DNA of 49,838 bases, taken from RGDT01 sp964630925. GTDB lineage: Bacteria > Planctomycetota > Planctomycetia > Gemmatales > Gemmataceae. Shown piece by piece: positions 15,139 to 23,200 of this stretch. The stretch lies in NCBI GenBank assembly GCA_964630925.1, contig CAZVZK010000077.1, positions 1-49,838 on the forward strand, written 5' to 3'. Position 1 is the first letter of the stretch, and each line of letters opens with the position of its first letter. The notes beneath the pieces are model-generated. The model searched no databases. It was not told where the DNA came from and saw only the letters and a list, made by a program, of their open reading frames with translations. Position numbers and translations under genes: made by a program.

Positions 15139-16768
15139 CTCCGGGTGGCGCCCCCCCGGGCTTCGGGGGCTTCAAACTGGCGAGCCTGATGCCGTCCCCG
15201 CTGAAGTCCCAGGACTCACCGCCCGTCACCGCCGCGCCTGAAGAAGGCTCCAGTTGTCGCAGGGCACGTTCCGCATGGCACTGGCGGTCCCAGTAGTGCC
15301 ACTCGAAGCGGCGAAGGTCGTCGGGGCTGTCCGGCGTGGGGACGTGGCGGGCGAGGGCCTCCCTCATCTGGCCCAGGTTGCCGGCGGCCCAGGCGGCGGG
15401 CATCATCTGCATGTCCCAGAGGTACGAGCCGTTCCGCAGGTCGTCGTGGGCGAGCCGCAACTTCCGGTTCGCCTCCGTCGTCTCCCGGCCGCTCTCCTCG
15501 GCCTCGATCCGCCGGCCCTCGGCCAGCGCCGCCGCCTGCCGCGCCCACAGCCCGAACATCACGCTCACCACGGCGGCGGCGGCCATCACCGCAGCGAACG
15601 CCCCGGCGATCAGGATCGCCGCCCTGTTCCTGCGATACGCCTTGGCCAGGCGGTAGCCCAGGGTCGGTGGGCACGCCTCGACCGGCTCGCCCGCCAGGTG
15701 GCGCTCCACGTCCCTCGCCAGGGCGGAGGCGGTCTCGTAGCGCCTCGCCCTGTCCTTCTCCAACGCCTTCATCGCGATCCAGTCCAATTCCCCACGCACC
15801 TCCCCGGCCAGCCGCGCCGACTCCTTCCCGGGCTTGCCCTCCATCGTCGAGAGGCGCGTGCTGGGGCGCGGCGGCTCCTCCTCGCGGATCAGCCGGAGCA
15901 CGGCGTCGAACGCCTCGGTCCGCAGCCTGCCCCGCTCCAGGGGCGTCGTGCCGGTGAGCAGCTCGTACAGCAGCACGCCGAGGGAGTAGACGTCGGAGCG
16001 GGTGTCGATGCCGAGCTGGTTCATGACCGCCTGCTCGGGGGACATGTACTCCAGGGTGCCGACCACCGCGCCGAACTGCGTGAACAGCGTCCGCTCCGTC
16101 AGCGGCTGGTCGAGCGCCTTGGCGACGCCGAAGTCGATGACCTTGGGCACCGGCTCGTCGTCGTAGAGGCAGACGAGGACGTTGGACGGCTTGATGTCGC
16201 GGTGGATGACGCCCTTCATGTGGGCGTGCTGGATCGCCTGGCACACGGAGCGGAACAGCTCCAGGCGGCGGCGCACGGGCAACTTCCGCTCCTCGCAGAA
16301 GCGCGTGATCGGCACGCCGTGGACCAGCTCCATGACGAAGTAAGGCCGCCCTTCGGTGGTGCCGGCGTCGAAGACGCGGGCGATGTTGGGGTGGTCCATC
16401 ATGGCCAGGGCCTGCCGCTCGGCCTCGAAGCGGGCCAGCACCTGGGCGGAGGCCATGCCGGGCCTGATGACCTTGACGGCGACGCGCCGCCTGACGGGCT
16501 CGGACTGCTCGGCCATCCAGACGACGCCCATGCCGCCCTCGCCGATCTGCTGGAGCAGCTTGTACGGTCCGACCTTCCCACCAGCCGGGGCCTCGGGGAC
16601 GAAAGGCCCGGTGAGGCCGGGTTTGGCGTGGGCGGCGAGCAGCTCCTCGACGCGGCGGCGCGTCTCGGCATCGAGATCCCGCAGCAGCGCCCCCACGTCG
16701 TCCGCCGACAGGGCGGCCTGGAACAGCTCCTTCACCTTCACGGGATCGACGGGCATGGGCATCTCCAA
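14855..16768 (-). CDS. Ser/Thr protein kinase part of a frameshifted kinase-WD40 protein
   Basis: A Hanks-type kinase with GEGGMGVV (76-83), VAVK with Lys99, HRDIKPSN (189-196), DFG (212-214) and SPEQ (243-246); all catalytic residues are present. One membrane helix follows (383-407), then a coiled coil (ALAEGRRIEAEESGRETTEANRK, in part) and a segment ending HYWDRQCHAE that leads into WD40 repeats. True sequence holds to about residue 537; the remaining hundred residues (down to 14855) are out-of-frame, Arg- and Pro-rich translation caused by one extra base at 15151-15157. The intact protein would have about 1350 residues: cytoplasmic kinase, membrane helix, external propellers. The ATG at 16768 is one of three in-frame starts (MEMPMP). 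Confidence 0.88.
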   Translation of the reverse strand: MEMPMPVDPVKVKELFQAALSADDVGALLRDLDAETRRRVEELLAAHAKPGLTGPFVPEAPAGGKVGPYKLLQQIGEGGMGVVWMAEQSEPVRRRVAVKVIRPGMASAQVLARFEAERQALAMMDHPNIARVFDAGTTEGRPYFVMELVHGVPITRFCEERKLPVRRRLELFRSVCQAIQHAHMKGVIHRDIKPSNVLVCLYDDEPVPKVIDFGVAKALDQPLTERTLFTQFGAVVGTLEYMSPEQAVMNQLGIDTRSDVYSLGVLLYELLTGTTPLERGRLRTEAFDAVLRLIREEEPPRPSTRLSTMEGKPGKESARLAGEVRGELDWIAMKALEKDRARRYETASALARDVERHLAGEPVEACPPTLGYRLAKAYRRNRAAILIAGAFAAVMAAAAVVSVMFGLWARQAAALAEGRRIEAEESGRETTEANRKLRLAHDDLRNGSYLWDMQMMPAAWAAGNLGQMREALARHVPTPDSPDDLRRFEWHYWDRQCHAERALRQLEPSSGAAVTGGESWDFSGDGIRLASLKPPKPGGAPPGGDRVGRGQREEDPRPSNRPEASPWPHAGDGSLWRSAALPRRHPGRRSHGPHQATSGRGGGDGEGPARPRRHGDRQPALAPQPRRRQPRRRGPRR

Positions 16769-16795
16769 TCCGGCCTGCGGTTCCCCTGCCAGGAT

Positions 16796-16905
16796 AAGCG
16801 GATTTCGCCCCGGGGCCGTCTCGAAAACCGGCGGACGGCAGTAAAGACATGGGCCGCGCCAAGTGAGGCGATCGGGGGGCGGGCCGCCTCACGCCCCGCC
16901 CCCCG
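16796..16905. repeat. 110-base direct repeat, copy A
   Basis: This stretch is repeated at 18146-18255 with only three mismatches, exactly 1350 bases away and in the same orientation. It begins AAGCGGATTTCGCC and ends with the GC hairpin. The inner part GGCCGCGCCAAGTGA resembles the last codons of efp (12130-12144), and the hairpin plus flank matches 12152-12210. A third, partial relative of its first 40 bases lies at 17303-17340. Confidence 0.85.
16874..16904. terminator. GC hairpin next to the sigma remnant
   Basis: GGGGGGCGGG (16874-16883) pairs perfectly with CCCGCCCCCC (16895-16904). It has the same placement relative to the sigma remnant as the hairpin at 12154-12180 has to the intact sigma gene. 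Confidence 0.5.
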
Positions 16906-16924
16906 CCATCTTTCCCCGCGAGCC

Positions 16925-17101
16925 TCATGCCAGCGCCGCCATCAGCCACGCCCGAGCGGAGGCCCACTCGCGGTAGGCCGTGGCGCGCGGCAGCCCCAGC
17001 ACCTCCCCCGCCTCCTCCACCGCAAGCCCCGCGTACAGCCGCGCCAACTCGGCCGCCCCGGACGAACCGGCCGGCCTCGGCACCAGGCGTTCCGCCTCAC
17101 C
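16925..17101 (-). pseudogene. Remnant of an ECF sigma factor (region 4 only)
   Basis: The minus strand encodes 58 residues ending AYREWASARAWLMAALA, matching the C-terminus of the intact sigma factor at 12203-12700 almost residue for residue (VEEAGEVLGLPRATAYREWA). Upstream of AERLVPRPAGSSGAAELARL the similarity stops, and there is no region 2 and no start. DNA beyond its 3' end (hairpin and CTTTCCCCGCGAGCCTCA) also matches the other locus. It is a truncated copy left by duplication and deletion. From 17102 to about 17300 I see no gene. Confidence 0.75.
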
Positions 17102-17374
17102 GCCGCCACGCAACGGCCGCCCTCCTCTCGCCCCTGAGCCGCGCCGGCCAGGGGGAATGAGAGTGGTGTCGGGGATGGCGGAGCGGCGTATCCTGTGGCC
17201 CCGAGGCGGTTGGCGCACTGGGCGGCGGGGAAGGCGGCCAGATCGGCGAAGTTGGCGGCATCGGAGGGCATCATCGGCCCTCTGGCACGATTCCACCGTG
17301 AGAAGCGGTTTCCGCCACGGGGCCGTCTCGAGAATCCACCGCCCCTGGTAGAATGCCGGGGGAGGTACGAGCTC

Positions 17375-18091
17375 ATGCCGCTCCGCGACCACTTCCACCC
17401 GCCGGTGTCGAGGCGTTCCAACTGGGAGGGCTTCCACGGGCTCTGGCCTGGCGAGATCGCCAAGCATCTGAACAGGCGGCTCCCGGCTCGCTATGTCGCC
17501 GAGCCGCGGGTCCATGTCGGGCCTTACGTCGAGATCGACGTGGCGTCGTTCGAATTGGACGAGCCCGCCGTCGCCCCGCCGGGCGACGGCGGGGCCGCCT
17601 GGGCGCCATCGGCGCCGTCGCTGCTGGTCGAGACGGAGCTGCTCAGCACGTCGGAATACGAGGTGCGCGTCTACGACGAGCGGCGGGACCGGCACCTCGT
17701 CGCCGCCGTCGAGATCGTCAGCCCCGCCAACAAGGACCGGCCGGATACCCGGCAGGCGTTCGTCGGCAAGTGCGAGGCCCTGCTCCGCAAGGGCGTCTCG
17801 GTGGGGATCATCGACCTCGTCACCCCGATGCACTTCAACCTCTACGCCGGGCTGCTGGAGATGGTCGGGCAGCGTGACCCGATCATGGGTGCCGAGCCGC
17901 CGGCGATCTACGCGGCCTCCTGCCGGTGGGTCGAGCGTGGCCGGAAGCGGTTCCTGGAGACGTGGGCGCACGTCCTGCGGATCGGGCAGCCCCTGCCGAC
18001 GCTGCCCCTCTGGGTGGCCGACACTCATTCCGTCCCGTTGGAGCTGGAAGAGCCCTACGAGGAGACGTGCCGCGGCCTGCGGATCGCGTGA
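17375..18091 (+). CDS. DUF4058 family protein
   Basis: A 238-residue protein of the DUF4058 family, which is expanded in planctomycetes and cyanobacteria and has no known function. Characteristic segments are MPLRDHFHPPV and WEGFHGLWPGEIAKHLN at the start, then YEVRVYDERRDRHLVAAVEI, VSPANKDRP, and the end LPLWVADTHSVPLELEEPYE. The conserved E-I-V-S-P-x-N-K pattern recalls the nuclease-like fold proposed for related families; that is only a resemblance. The ATG at 17375 has GGGGGAGGT eight bases upstream and TAGAAT (17349-17354) as a possible -10. It is flanked by direct repeats A and B, and so may have arrived, or could leave, as a cassette. Confidence 0.8.
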   Translation: MPLRDHFHPPVSRRSNWEGFHGLWPGEIAKHLNRRLPARYVAEPRVHVGPYVEIDVASFELDEPAVAPPGDGGAAWAPSAPSLLVETELLSTSEYEVRVYDERRDRHLVAAVEIVSPANKDRPDTRQAFVGKCEALLRKGVSVGIIDLVTPMHFNLYAGLLEMVGQRDPIMGAEPPAIYAASCRWVERGRKRFLETWAHVLRIGQPLPTLPLWVADTHSVPLELEEPYEETCRGLRIA

Positions 18092-18145
18092 GGGCGGTGC
18101 CGAAGGTGAGGCTTCCCGGCCCTGACGATGCGGAGTCAGGCCGGA

Positions 18146-18255
18146 AAGCGGATTTCGCCCCGGGGCCGTCTCGAAAACCGGCGGACGGCGGTAAAGACAT
18201 GGGCCGCGCCAAGTGAGGCGATCGGGGGGCGGGCGGCTTCACGCCCCGCCCCCCG
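18146..18255. repeat. 110-base direct repeat, copy B
   Basis: Second copy of the repeat at 16796-16905, with three mismatches, near the equivalents of 16840, 16885 and 16888. Its last 17 bases form the 3' end of the NUDIX gene, including the stop codon, so the repeat has supplied that protein's terminal residues (AGGGA). Confidence 0.85.
18224..18254. terminator. GC hairpin at the 3' end of the NUDIX gene
   Basis: GGGGGGCGGG (18224-18233) pairs with CCCGCCCCCC (18245-18254) and straddles the NUDIX stop codon. It could serve both the DUF4058 gene and the NUDIX operon. Confidence 0.45.
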
Positions 18256-18712
18256 CCCGGTACGGCATCCCCTCCGCCTGGATCACCTCCAGCGGGCACA
18301 CCACGCCGCCCCCCGCGACGTAGGCCATCAGCTCGCGCACCTCGCCCCCGCGCAGCGGGTAGCTCGACATCTCGTCCAGGCCCACCCACGCCGCCCCCAG
18401 CGACTCGTCGTCCGGCACGGCCTTCGGCGGCGTGTCGTCCGTCGGCTCCGCCAGATACACCACCCGCATCCGCGCGGCGGACGGGCCCGGCGTGTGCTCC
18501 ACCCGGATCACCCCCGTCAGCCGCACCGGCACGCCCGTCTCCTCCAACGTCTCGCGCCGCGCCGCCTCGGCGAACGTCTCGCCCGGCTCGACGCGGCCCG
18601 CCGGCAGATACCACAGTTGGCCGTGCTTGCGCTCGTGGACGAGGAGGAACCGGTCCCCCTTGCGCACGACGGTGACCGCGAAGCACCACGTCGGGATCGC
18701 ATCTCGCGCCAT
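18239..18712 (-). CDS. NUDIX hydrolase
   Basis: A 157-residue NUDIX protein. The box G-x5-E-x7-R-E-x2-E-E-x-G is complete: GRVEPGETF, AEAARRETLEETG (about residues 39-60), with the metal-binding glutamates in RETLEE. It is preceded by FLLVHERKHGQLWYLPA, the strand before the box. The substrate is probably a nucleoside diphosphate linked to another group; it cannot be told which. It starts 4 bases after the end of the GNAT gene and is surely co-transcribed with it. Its last few codons lie in the repeat at 18146-18255. Confidence 0.92.
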   Translation of the reverse strand: MARDAIPTWCFAVTVVRKGDRFLLVHERKHGQLWYLPAGRVEPGETFAEAARRETLEETGVPVRLTGVIRVEHTPGPSAARMRVVYLAEPTDDTPPKAVPDDESLGAAWVGLDEMSSYPLRGGEVRELMAYVAGGGVVCPLEVIQAEGMPYRAGGGA

Positions 18713-18716
18713 CGGA

Positions 18717-19172
18717 TCACCTCGCCTCGGGCTCCGGGGTGAGCTGGAACGTCACGTAGACCATCTTCTCCTCGACGCCGCCGACGGCGGCGTACAGGCG
18801 GCGGGCCGCCGCGTTGTCCTCCTCGGTGCCCAGCCACGCCTCGCGGCAGCCGAGGGCCCGGCCGCGCTCGAACAGGGCCGCCAGGAGTTGCCGGCCGACG
18901 CCGCGGTTCTGGTACGGCGGGGCCACGCCCACCTCGTTGACCCAGAGCTGCGGCGCCTTGTCGGGGTGGACATAATGGACGCCCGACGCCATGCCGACCA
19001 CCAGCGGCCCGCCCTCGTGGGCCTCGTCGACGGCGACGGCCAGGTGGTGGCGCGGGTCGGCCAGGAATTCCGCCGTCCAGCGCGGGTCGAGGGCGTGGTC
19101 GAAGACGCCCTCCGCGACGCGGCCCAGGACGTCGGCGTCGCCGGGGCCGAGGACGCGAAAGATGATGGACAT
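18717..19172 (-). CDS. GNAT family N-acetyltransferase
   Basis: A 151-residue acetyltransferase. The acetyl-CoA binding motif A is VNEVGVAPPYQNRGVGRQLL, with Q-N-R-G-V-G as the pyrophosphate loop, followed by AWLGTEEDNAAARRLYAAVGG (motif B, in part). Overall layout, with an N-terminal FRVLGPGDADVL and a final strand VYVTFQL, recalls the AAC(3)-I aminoglycoside acetyltransferase branch, but that resemblance is loose and no resistance function should be assumed. The first gene of a two-gene minus-strand operon with the NUDIX gene. Confidence 0.88.
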   Translation of the reverse strand: MSIIFRVLGPGDADVLGRVAEGVFDHALDPRWTAEFLADPRHHLAVAVDEAHEGGPLVVGMASGVHYVHPDKAPQLWVNEVGVAPPYQNRGVGRQLLAALFERGRALGCREAWLGTEEDNAAARRLYAAVGGVEEKMVYVTFQLTPEPEAR

Positions 19173-19522
19173 GCGTCAGCTCCGCTCCCCCACGGGCGTC
19201 TCCGGGGTAGAATAATGGTAACCGCTCAGCCGGGGGGGTGGGAAATAGACGGAATTGGACGGGATGTGTGGCCTGGGTGGGGTGAATTGCATTGCATTGC
19301 ACCCCCCCCTCACACCCCCAGAAATGCAAATCCACTGCGGAATTTGCGTTTCAGGCCCAGTGGTCAGACCGGCGAGGCCTCTCCCGTCGCCCCACACTGT
19401 CTCATTTTGTCTAACTCCTGATGTCTGCCGATCAGTCGCGAATAAGGGTGGAGGCGAGATTCCGCCGCGAAGATGTCCGATCCGACCAGGGAGCGTGTGG
19501 CCCTCACGGAGAACAGGCCGCG
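19173..19522. other. 350-base noncoding region with palindromes
   Basis: This gap between divergent genes holds a lower-GC stretch. At 19279-19300 ATTGC is repeated three times inside a GGGGTG...CACCCC dyad. At 19321-19352 GAAATGCAAATCC pairs with GGAATTTGCGTTTC around a short loop. TAGAAT at 19208-19213 could be a -10 box on the plus strand. No protein is evident; the open frames here have no recognisable features. Confidence 0.45.
19321..19352. repeat. Inverted repeat GAAATGCAAAT / ATTTGCGTTTC
   Basis: A 32-base imperfect hairpin in the noncoding region upstream of the sigma gene at 19523, in DNA with clearly lower GC than its surroundings. Confidence 0.55.
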
Positions 19523-20110
19523 ATGACACCGAGAAGCCTGCTGCCGGCCCACCGGCCGATGATGATGGCGATGGTCCTGGGCACGGCCCTGTCGGCGATG
19601 GGCGGCGAGGCCCTGGCCGGCGACGCCGGCCCGAGGGCGCTCAACGACATCGGGAGGTACTGCACCTCCTGCTGGCGCAACGCCCGGCTGCCGGCGGACT
19701 CCTGGGGCGACTGCACCCAGGAGGTGTTCCGCCGCCTGCTGGAGCGCGTGCCGGCCTCGCGCTGGGGCCACGCCCTCACCGCCGAGGGCGACGAGCGCCG
19801 CGAGTTCCTCCGCGCCATCGACGCCGTCAAGAAGCGCACCCAGCGCGCCAAGCGGCACGGCGACGGCGTGGACCTCGCCGCCGACCCGCGCACCGAGTCC
19901 GACGGGGCACGCTCCGAGGACCGCGAGGCCGTCGAACGCGCCGCCGAGCGCCTGCTGTCCGAACGGCAGCAGGGCATCCTGCGCCTGAGCTTCGAGGGCC
20001 ACTCGGTCAACGAGATCGGCGAGCGTCTCGGCCTGCCGGCGCAGCGTGTCAGCGATGAGAAGTACAAGGCCATCCGCAAGCTGCGTGCGCACCTGTCCGA
20101 TATGGAGTGA
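19523..20110 (+). CDS. ECF-type RNA polymerase sigma factor
   Basis: A 195-residue sigma-70-family protein. Region 2 includes WGDCTQEVFRRLLERVP, like the DLVQEVF motif of ECF factors. Region 4 is RLLSERQQGILRLSFEGH followed by SVNEIGERLGLPAQRVSDEKYKAIRKLR, a helix-turn-helix. The N-terminus (MTPRSLLPAHRPMMMAMVLG) is hydrophobic and may be mis-started; later ATGs at 19559, 19562 and 19568 are alternatives. The 19523 start is weakly supported by GGCCGCG upstream and no clear Shine-Dalgarno. It is unlike the sigma factor at 12203-12700, so it belongs to a different ECF group. It precedes the LRR gene by 120 bases, which has its own promoter. Confidence 0.8.
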   Translation: MTPRSLLPAHRPMMMAMVLGTALSAMGGEALAGDAGPRALNDIGRYCTSCWRNARLPADSWGDCTQEVFRRLLERVPASRWGHALTAEGDERREFLRAIDAVKKRTQRAKRHGDGVDLAADPRTESDGARSEDREAVERAAERLLSERQQGILRLSFEGHSVNEIGERLGLPAQRVSDEKYKAIRKLRAHLSDME

Positions 20111-20166
20111 CGGCCGGACGGGAGGGCCCCGGCGCCTTCTCCGCCGGGGTGTGCCCCTCGGGGCCC

Positions 20167-20195
20167 TTGACTCCGGCCCCCCCGTGGCGTCCAAT
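20167..20195 (+). promoter_or_regulatory. Possible promoter of the LRR gene
   Basis: TTGACT (20167-20172), 17 bases and TCCAAT (20190-20195, four of six consensus bases). It ends 35 bases before the ATG at 20231. Confidence 0.4.
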
Positions 20196-20230
20196 GGCTG
20201 GATGCCGGACACCGCGAGGGGGGATTCGCC

Positions 20231-23200
20231 ATGCGCGTCGAGTGCCGTTGCGAGCATTGCAACAAGAAGCTGCGCACGCCGGAGGGGATGCTCGGCAAGC
20301 GGATCAAGTGCCCGGAGTGCGGCAAGGTGACGGGGCTGCGTGCAGTGCCCTCGGCGGCCCTGGAGCCGACGGCGGTGTCCGCCCCCGTGGCGTCCGCCCC
20401 CGAGCCGGTGTTCGAGCCGATGGTGCCGGAGGCGGCGCTGGAGCCCACGGAGGAGATCTCCGCGCAGCCGCGGCGCAAGCGGAGCGCGCCGGGGAAGCAG
20501 GAGGCGGTGCCGGCCTCGCAGATGGTGACGCGGGTGTTCGTTCTGCTCCTCGGCCTGGGGGGCGCCGCCAGCGCGGCGATGCTCGGATCGATCTGGTCGG
20601 CCCAGCTGGCTCTGATCAACGAGCCGTCGGTCATGCAGATGATCAAGGACCCTCGTGTCACTTCCCCACGGCAGCGGGAGGCCCTCGCGCAGTTGGAGGC
20701 GGGCGGGAACGCCGCGACGCTCCTGTTCGTCTGCGCCGGCGTGGGGCTGCTCGGGGCGGTCCTGGCCCTGCTGCGGATGGGCCTGATCGGCGGCCTGCTG
20801 ATGATCGCCTCCATCGTCGGGCCGGCGGTGTTCGTCCCCGGCACCCTCCTGTTCACCGGGTTCATAGGCATCGGGGGGCTCCTCGCGCTGTCCATCGGCT
20901 CGCACAAGTCGGCTGTGGCGGCGGCGGAGAAGCGCGCGGCGGCCGGGAAGGACCCGCCGTCGGGCGTTCTGGGCTACGTCGGGCTTTCGCTCCTGGCGCT
21001 GGTGCTGATGGGCTACGGGGCGATTGTCTTCCTGGCCCTCGGCGCCGCGGGGGCGAGCACCATCCTCGTCGCCGCGATGGTGAACGACCTCAAGGCGTTG
21101 AAGGCGGCCCTCGACAAGGACAAGGGCCCGCCCGACAAGGACAAGGACGGGCCGTCCAAGGATGGGGGCAAGGACGGGCCGGTGAAGGATGGGCCGGTGA
21201 AGGACGGCATCTCAAAGGACGGCTCGCCCAAGGACGACAAGGGAAAGGACGGCTCGCCAAAGGACGGGACACCCAAGGACGGCTTGCCGAAGGACAAGGG
21301 CAAGGGCGCGCCGGCGAAGACCATCCCTTACGAAGCCATCAAGGACGAGGTCGAGAAGGCCGGCGCGGGCGTCAAGCTGGTGAAGGTTGATCTTGGGCCG
21401 GCCGGCTGGGGCCTGACGATGGACGCCCCCGAGGGTAGCGTCGCCAAGGAGGGCGGAGGCGACATCACCGTCGCGTCGAAGGACGGCAAGTTCGCCGTCA
21501 CCGTCGCGCTTGGGCGCGGTGCCGTGCTTCGTCAGCGGGAGGACATCGCAGACAAGGCGGTCTACGTCGATACGCCCGAGATGCTCTTCAAGTCCTACAT
21601 CCGGCACGACCCGTCAACCGCCCTCTTCGCGGTGGAATTGGTCCGCGGCCACCAGGACTTCTCCGTCGTCAACACCTTCAGTGGCTCCGGCAAGTTCGTG
21701 GAGCAGTCGCGGGCGGATTGCCTGCTGATGATCAAGTGTGCCCGCACACTGGCACTCAAGGACGCCGCCCCCGTCACGATCAAGAAGTTCCTCCTGCCGC
21801 CGATCGTCGAGACGGAGAAGCCGACCTACCGTCTCAGCGCCAAGGCGACCGATGCCACCCTGGCGCTGCTGGAGGGGGACGACGAGGTGCGCCACCTCGA
21901 CCTGTATGAGACGCTGGTCAAGGGCCCTGGGCTGCGGCACCTCAAGAGCCTGACGAAGCTTGAAACGCTCGTGGTTACGCACAAGCATTTCGGCGACGCC
22001 GACCTGGCCCCGCTCTCCGGGCTGGTAGGCCTCAAGCGGCTTGACGTGACGGGGAACGAGTTGACCGACGACGGCTTGCGGCATCTCGCGGGGCTCGTCG
22101 CCCTGGAGTCGCTCGACCTCAGCTTGCAATCGGAGAGGTTCCGCGGGCCAGGCCTCGCCCACCTCGCCGGGCTGAAGAGTCTCAAGCATCTGAGGCTCCA
22201 TGGCGAGAAGATCGATGACGCCACCCTGGGCTCGGTCAAGCGTCTAGCTTCCCTCGAGTCCCTCGAACTCGCCTCCGAGAAGGTCCGCGGCCCCGGCCTG
22301 GCCGAGCTCGCCAGCCTCCCCCGCCTGAAGCGACTCCTCCTCGTCAGGTGCGAGAATCTCGACGACGCGGGGCTCGCCGGCCTCAAGGGCCTCGTCGGGC
22401 TCGAAGAGCTGGATATCAACACCGCGAAGAAGATCACGGGGTCGGGGCTCGCCCACCTCAAGGGGATGACGAAACTCAAGTCGCTGAGCCTGTACGAGAC
22501 CAAGATCAACGACGCGGGGGCGGCCCACCTCGCCGCCCTCACCGGCCTGGAGACGCTCAGCCTCGGCAGGGCCGAGCTCACCGACGCCGGCCTCAAACCG
22601 ATGTCCGCCCTCAAGAACCTCAAGAAACTCTACCTCTTCGGCAACACGGAGATCACCCTCGCCGGCATGAAGCACCTTGAGGGCCTCGACGCCCTGGAAG
22701 AGCTGGAGCTGGACAACACCAAGGCCGCCGGCTACCGCCGGCCCCGGAAGCTCAAGATCCCCGTGCCGCTCGACAAGCTCAAGCCCGCCGACGTGGCCGG
22801 GCTCATCGCCCGCCGCAAGGCGGAAGTGACGCGCGACGAGAAGGCCGAGGGCAAGCCGATCACCGAGCTGCGTTTCGAGGGCGCGCTCACCGACATCGAC
22901 CTCGCCGATCTGCGCGACCTCAAGACGCTGCGCGTCCTCGATCTGGAGGGCAGCGGCGCCATCACCGACGGCGGCCTGTTCTACATCAAGGGGCTGACGG
23001 GCCTCGAAGAGCTTGACCTGAGCGACGCGGGCATCGAGGGTGAGGGCCTCCACCTGCTCGCCGGGCTGACGAAGCTCAAGAGGCTGCGTCTGCGGGGCGA
23101 CTTCACCGCCAAGCAGGTCGCCTCCCTCGCGCCCCTCGTCAACCTGGAGGAGTTCGACCTCAACCTCGCCAAGGAGACGGAGGAGAAGCTCAAGGCGCTG

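Noticed and set aside
14855..15150. The last hundred residues of the kinase frame as a real C-terminal domain
   Set aside because: They are Arg/Pro-rich, overlap the WD40 frame and arise from the one-base shift at 15151-15157.
16925..18028. A 367-residue sigma factor gene
   Set aside because: Only the last 58 codons resemble a sigma factor; the rest is antisense to the DUF4058 gene and the noncoding stretch before it.
17926..18216. Small gene ending MGRAK within repeat B
   Set aside because: Its body is an out-of-frame reading of the DUF4058 gene. The MGRAK end is the duplicated efp-like 3' fragment.
18717..19172. Aminoglycoside resistance gene
   Set aside because: The resemblance to AAC(3)-I is only in general GNAT layout; no mobile context or specific residues support it.
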